Source: Candidatus Omnitrophota bacterium
GTDB lineage: Bacteria; Omnitrophota; Gorgyraeia; Gygaellales; Profunditerraquicolaceae
NCBI GenBank assembly: GCA_028719265.1
Contig: JAQUKF010000014.1
Span: forward strand, 1-16,580
Direction of reading: 5' to 3'
Length of the DNA stretch: 16,580 nt
The notes under the pieces were generated by a model, which was given only the letters and a program-made list of their open reading frames with translations, ran no database searches and was not told where the DNA came from. Both the position numbers and the translations under genes were made by a program. How positions within the stretch are numbered: the first letter of the stretch is position 1; each line of letters opens with the position of its first letter. This document shows, piece after piece, positions 14,734-16,580 of the stretch.

Positions 14734-16053
14734 CTACTCCTTAAGGCGTATTTTTCCCAGGCGTTCTTTAATTTTAGCCTCATGCCCTATGTCAGTAGGC
14801 TCATAATAACGCACTTTTCTGCGCGTGTATTTCTGGGCCACAAAATGCCCTGGATAATCATACGCATATTTATATCCTTTACCGTGACCTAATTTTTCCG
14901 CCCCGCTATAATTGGTATCCTTGAGGTGATCAGGAACCTCCTGCACCCTGTTTTGCTTTACATCATGGCTGGCCTTCTCGATTGCCAGATAACTTGCGTT
15001 GGATTTTGGGGCGCAGGAAACATAAACTACCGCCTGGGCCAAAGGGATCCTGGCTTCGGGCATGCCTACAAATTCGGATATCTGCAAGGCGGCGTTAGCC
15101 AAAACCAGCGCCAGAGGATCGGCATTCCCGACGTCTTCGGCGGCCAGGATACAAACCCGGCGGGCGATAAAACGCGGATCCTCTCCGGCATAAAGCATTT
15201 TGGCCATCCAGTATATTGCCGCATCGGGATCGGATCCGCGCATAGATTTAATGAAGGCCGATGCAGTATCATAATGCCCATCTTCATCACGATCATAAAT
15301 AACTGCTTTCTTCTGTATTGATTCCTGGGCGGTCTCCAAATCAAAAACAACCTGGCCGTCTTTGCCTGCAGGAGTAGTCAATACCCCCAGCTCTAAAGCC
15401 GCCAGAGCCCTCCTGGCGTCTCCCTCACAACTTTTTGCCAGAAAGTTAAGCGCCCTTTTATCGGTCTTGACCTTAAAATTACCCAGCCCCCTGTCTTTAC
15501 CCTTTAAGGCATTGCTTATTATGCTCAACAGGTCGCTGATTTGAAGCGCTTTCAACTCGCAAACAATCGAACGGGAGAGAAGGGCGGAGGTAAGGGAAAA
15601 ATACGGATTATGCACTGTCGCCCCGATCAAGACCAGCACGCCTTCTTCGACATCGGGCAGGAGGACATCCTGCTGCGCCTTATTGAAACGGTGGATCTCG
15701 TCGATAAAAAGAATGGTTTTGCCTCCTCCTTCTTTCGACCTCAATTTGGAGGCGGAGATAACCTTTCTCAGTTCCTCTACCCCGGAAGTAGTGGCGTTTA
15801 TCGCTACATAATTCGCCTGCGTAATATTTGCTATACACCAGGCAAGAGAAGTCTTCCCGCATCCCGGAGGCCCAAAAAGGATAAGCGAGCTTAATCGGTC
15901 AGCCTCGATGGCGCGGCGCAACAGCTTTCCTTTACCTAATATGTGCTTTTGACCGAACAGCTCATCCAGGGCGGCCGGACGCATGCGTACCGCCAAAGGT
16001 AAATCCTTTTCTTGCGTGACTGGTTTTTCCCGGATAAATAAATCCATATGCAT
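14734..16053 (-). CDS. rarA: Replication-associated recombination protein RarA/MgsA (AAA+ ATPase)
   Basis: A 439-residue AAA+ ATPase of the RarA/MgsA/WRNIP1 family, related to clamp loaders and acting at stalled replication forks; full length. It has Walker A GPPGCGKT (61-68), Walker B and following FIDEIHRFNKAQQD (116-129), sensor 1 GATVHNP (144-150; GATTENP is usual) and the Arg-finger segment SALLSR (156-161). The C-terminal tetramerisation region follows, including YWMAKMLYAGEDPRFIARR and the ending around NYSGAEKLGHGKGYKYAYDYPGHF in two parts. The ATG at 16053 is followed closely by a second at 16047. There is no Shine-Dalgarno in the normal place, but GGAGGAG (16087-16081) lies just before a GC hairpin. 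Its last codons supply the ribosome site of the EF-G fusion gene (6-base gap). It sits downstream of 6S RNA, a common neighbourhood. Confidence 0.96.
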   Translation of the reverse strand: MHMDLFIREKPVTQEKDLPLAVRMRPAALDELFGQKHILGKGKLLRRAIEADRLSSLILFGPPGCGKTSLAWCIANITQANYVAINATTSGVEELRKVISASKLRSKEGGGKTILFIDEIHRFNKAQQDVLLPDVEEGVLVLIGATVHNPYFSLTSALLSRSIVCELKALQISDLLSIISNALKGKDRGLGNFKVKTDKRALNFLAKSCEGDARRALAALELGVLTTPAGKDGQVVFDLETAQESIQKKAVIYDRDEDGHYDTASAFIKSMRGSDPDAAIYWMAKMLYAGEDPRFIARRVCILAAEDVGNADPLALVLANAALQISEFVGMPEARIPLAQAVVYVSCAPKSNASYLAIEKASHDVKQNRVQEVPDHLKDTNYSGAEKLGHGKGYKYAYDYPGHFVAQKYTRRKVRYYEPTDIGHEAKIKERLGKIRLKE

Positions 16054-16088
16054 ACTGCCGCTTAGAAACTACGCGGCGGCCTCCTCCC
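16054..16088 (-). promoter_or_regulatory. rarA: rarA ribosome site separated from ATG by a hairpin
   Basis: On the minus strand GGAGGAG (16087-16081) is followed at once by GCCGC (16080-16076), a 14-base loop and GCGGC (16061-16057), then AGT and the ATG. The linear spacing (about 27 bases) is too long for initiation, but folding the five-GC-pair stem leaves only a few bases between them. The parts are seen; the bridging role is inferred. Confidence 0.4.
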
Positions 16089-16106
16089 GGAAACGCCTGA
16101 TATATA

Positions 16107-16141
16107 CCCCTGCATATTTGCGGGATTGCTCCCACGAGGGG
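16107..16141 (-). other. Two-tier stem-loop in the rarA leader
   Basis: On the minus strand CCCCT (16141-16137) pairs with AGGGG (16111-16107), and inside it GTGGG (16135-16131) pairs with CCCGC (16124-16120) around the loop AGCAAT. It lies between the 6S RNA T-run and the rarA ribosome site, so any transcript from the 6S promoter that reads through would carry it. I do not recognise a known element. Confidence 0.35.
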
Positions 16142-16175
16142 CTTTCTTGCGCTGCTGCTAGTAAGTTACGAAATT

Positions 16176-16338
16176 AAAAAAAATCCCCGCAGGAGTGCCG
16201 TTGGATAGATATTTTGAACCGGTTTGTTTTCAAGTGGGAACCTCTCTTTAAACACGCGTGCTTAAAGAAGCATTGGCTCCCCGGAAAATAGTGTTGGTTC
16301 AATAATTATCAAATTTCCAACGCGCACCGCAGGGATAT
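16176..16338 (-). ncRNA. ssrS: 6S RNA (regulator of RNA polymerase)
   Basis: 6S RNA mimics an open promoter and binds the housekeeping RNA polymerase holoenzyme, repressing it mainly in stationary phase. Read on the minus strand, the closing stem pairs ATCCCTGC and GTGC-GCGTTGG at the 5' side with CCAACG-GCAC and GCGGGGAT at the 3' side. It is followed by a run of eight T (16183-16176) that can end transcription. Inside is a large internal bubble (5' strand with TTGAACCAAC, 3' strand with ACTTGAAAAC), closed by GGGAGCC/GGTTCCC. An apical stem TCTTTAA/TTAAAGA carries CACG/CGTG. Size (about 160 bases), the single long hairpin with a central bubble, and the position directly upstream of rarA all fit. 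The 5' end is approximate: the promoter predicts initiation near 16359, which would add about 20 bases. Confidence 0.88.
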
Positions 16339-16365
16339 CTAAAAGAGCCTTCTTTTTCTAAAAGA

Positions 16366-16395
16366 AGTATAGCACATATCGATGGTTAAAATCAA
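16366..16395 (-). promoter_or_regulatory. ssrS: Predicted promoter of 6S RNA
   Basis: TTGATT (16395-16390, four of six), an 18-base spacer and TATACT (16371-16366, five of six) on the minus strand, with initiation expected near 16359. Just downstream the sequence TCTAAAAGA occurs twice (16338-16346 and 16357-16365 on the plus strand, 19 bases apart). A weak AATGC/GCATT hairpin (16394-16408) after pheT overlaps the -35 box and is too small to be called a terminator. Confidence 0.6.
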
Positions 16396-16412
16396 TGCCG
16401 GATGCATTTTTG

Positions 16413-16580
16413 TTATGCCGCCTGGCGCAATCTTATGCCAAATCGTTCTTCCAACCAAGCACGCACGGAAGCATGCAAAGGAGCTACTTCTTCTTCGGTC
16501 AGCGTGCGCTCGGAGGCCCTGTAAACACAAGATATGGTCAAGCCCTTGAAACCTGCGGGTATTTGCCTGCCCTGGTAATA
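16413..16580 (-). CDS. pheT: Phenylalanyl-tRNA synthetase beta subunit, C-terminal end only
   Basis: The last 55 codons and TAA stop (16415-16413) of a gene entering from the right edge. The translation begins YYQGRQIPAGFKGLTISCVY and continues RASERTLTEEEV, ending in ERFGIRLRQAA. This is the closing part of the FDX-ACB (anticodon-binding) domain of PheT, with its typical RTLT-EEV motif and terminal alpha helix ending in LR. PheT joins PheS to charge tRNA-Phe. No start lies within the window, so the rest of the gene cannot be judged. The stop is followed directly by the 6S RNA promoter. Confidence 0.88.
   Translation of the reverse strand, partial: YYQGRQIPAGFKGLTISCVYRASERTLTEEEVAPLHASVRAWLEERFGIRLRQAA

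Noticed and set aside
16339..16530. A 63-residue minus-strand open frame across the pheT end and the 6S promoter
   Set aside because: Its frame differs from the PheT frame, which gives a clear family match, and the product is Arg-rich with no recognisable features.

Overview
The window is a compact stretch of bacterial chromosome in which every convincing gene lies on the minus strand, so transcription runs from high to low coordinates. Three things suggest an uncultivated lineage of the Omnitrophota/PVC-neighbour type: an acetogen-type MetV protein, a very large exported protein of unfamiliar multidomain build, and a mixture of ordinary housekeeping genes with unusual fusions. This taxonomic guess is inference from gene style and was not tested by any search. 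No mobile element, CRISPR array, tRNA or rRNA was found.

Layout in transcription order. (1) 16580-16413 is the 3' end of pheT. It is followed by a well-formed 6S RNA gene (ssrS, about 16338-16176) with its own promoter, then a structured leader. (2) 16053-11009 is a tight three-gene cluster: rarA, a 1060-residue protein that joins a membrane anchor, a coiled coil and an acidic/proline-rich linker to a complete elongation factor G, and a cyclophilin overlapping it by ATGA. A strong hairpin terminator at 10950-10980 closes the cluster. (3) 10723-6962 is a single gene for an exported protein of about 1253 residues with a MidA/NDUFAF7-like (DUF185) methyltransferase module in its middle. Its leader holds a perfect 18-bp palindrome resembling a LacI-family operator. 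(4) 6854-4827 is a UvrD/PcrA-type helicase gene with its own promoter. (5) 4586 to 1 is a run of co-directional genes: metV, nifU/iscU-type scaffold, 5-formyltetrahydrofolate cyclo-ligase, rny (RNase Y), a YmdB-family phosphodiesterase, and the start of a secreted protein that may be a glycoside hydrolase.

How the genes work together. MetV (Fe-S/Zn-binding partner of methylenetetrahydrofolate reductase), the Fe-S scaffold and the folate cyclo-ligase form a one-carbon/Fe-S group. RNase Y and the YmdB-like protein are a familiar RNA-turnover/signalling pair. 6S RNA next to rarA is a known type of neighbourhood.

The outstanding feature is the membrane-anchored EF-G, translationally coupled to a cyclophilin that has two good ribosome binding sites, one for an exported form and one for a cytoplasmic form. 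If real, this could be a module that ties ribosome translocation to the inner face of the membrane and to folding of proteins as they are exported. That function is inference. The fusion, the coupling and the two start sites are visible in the sequence.
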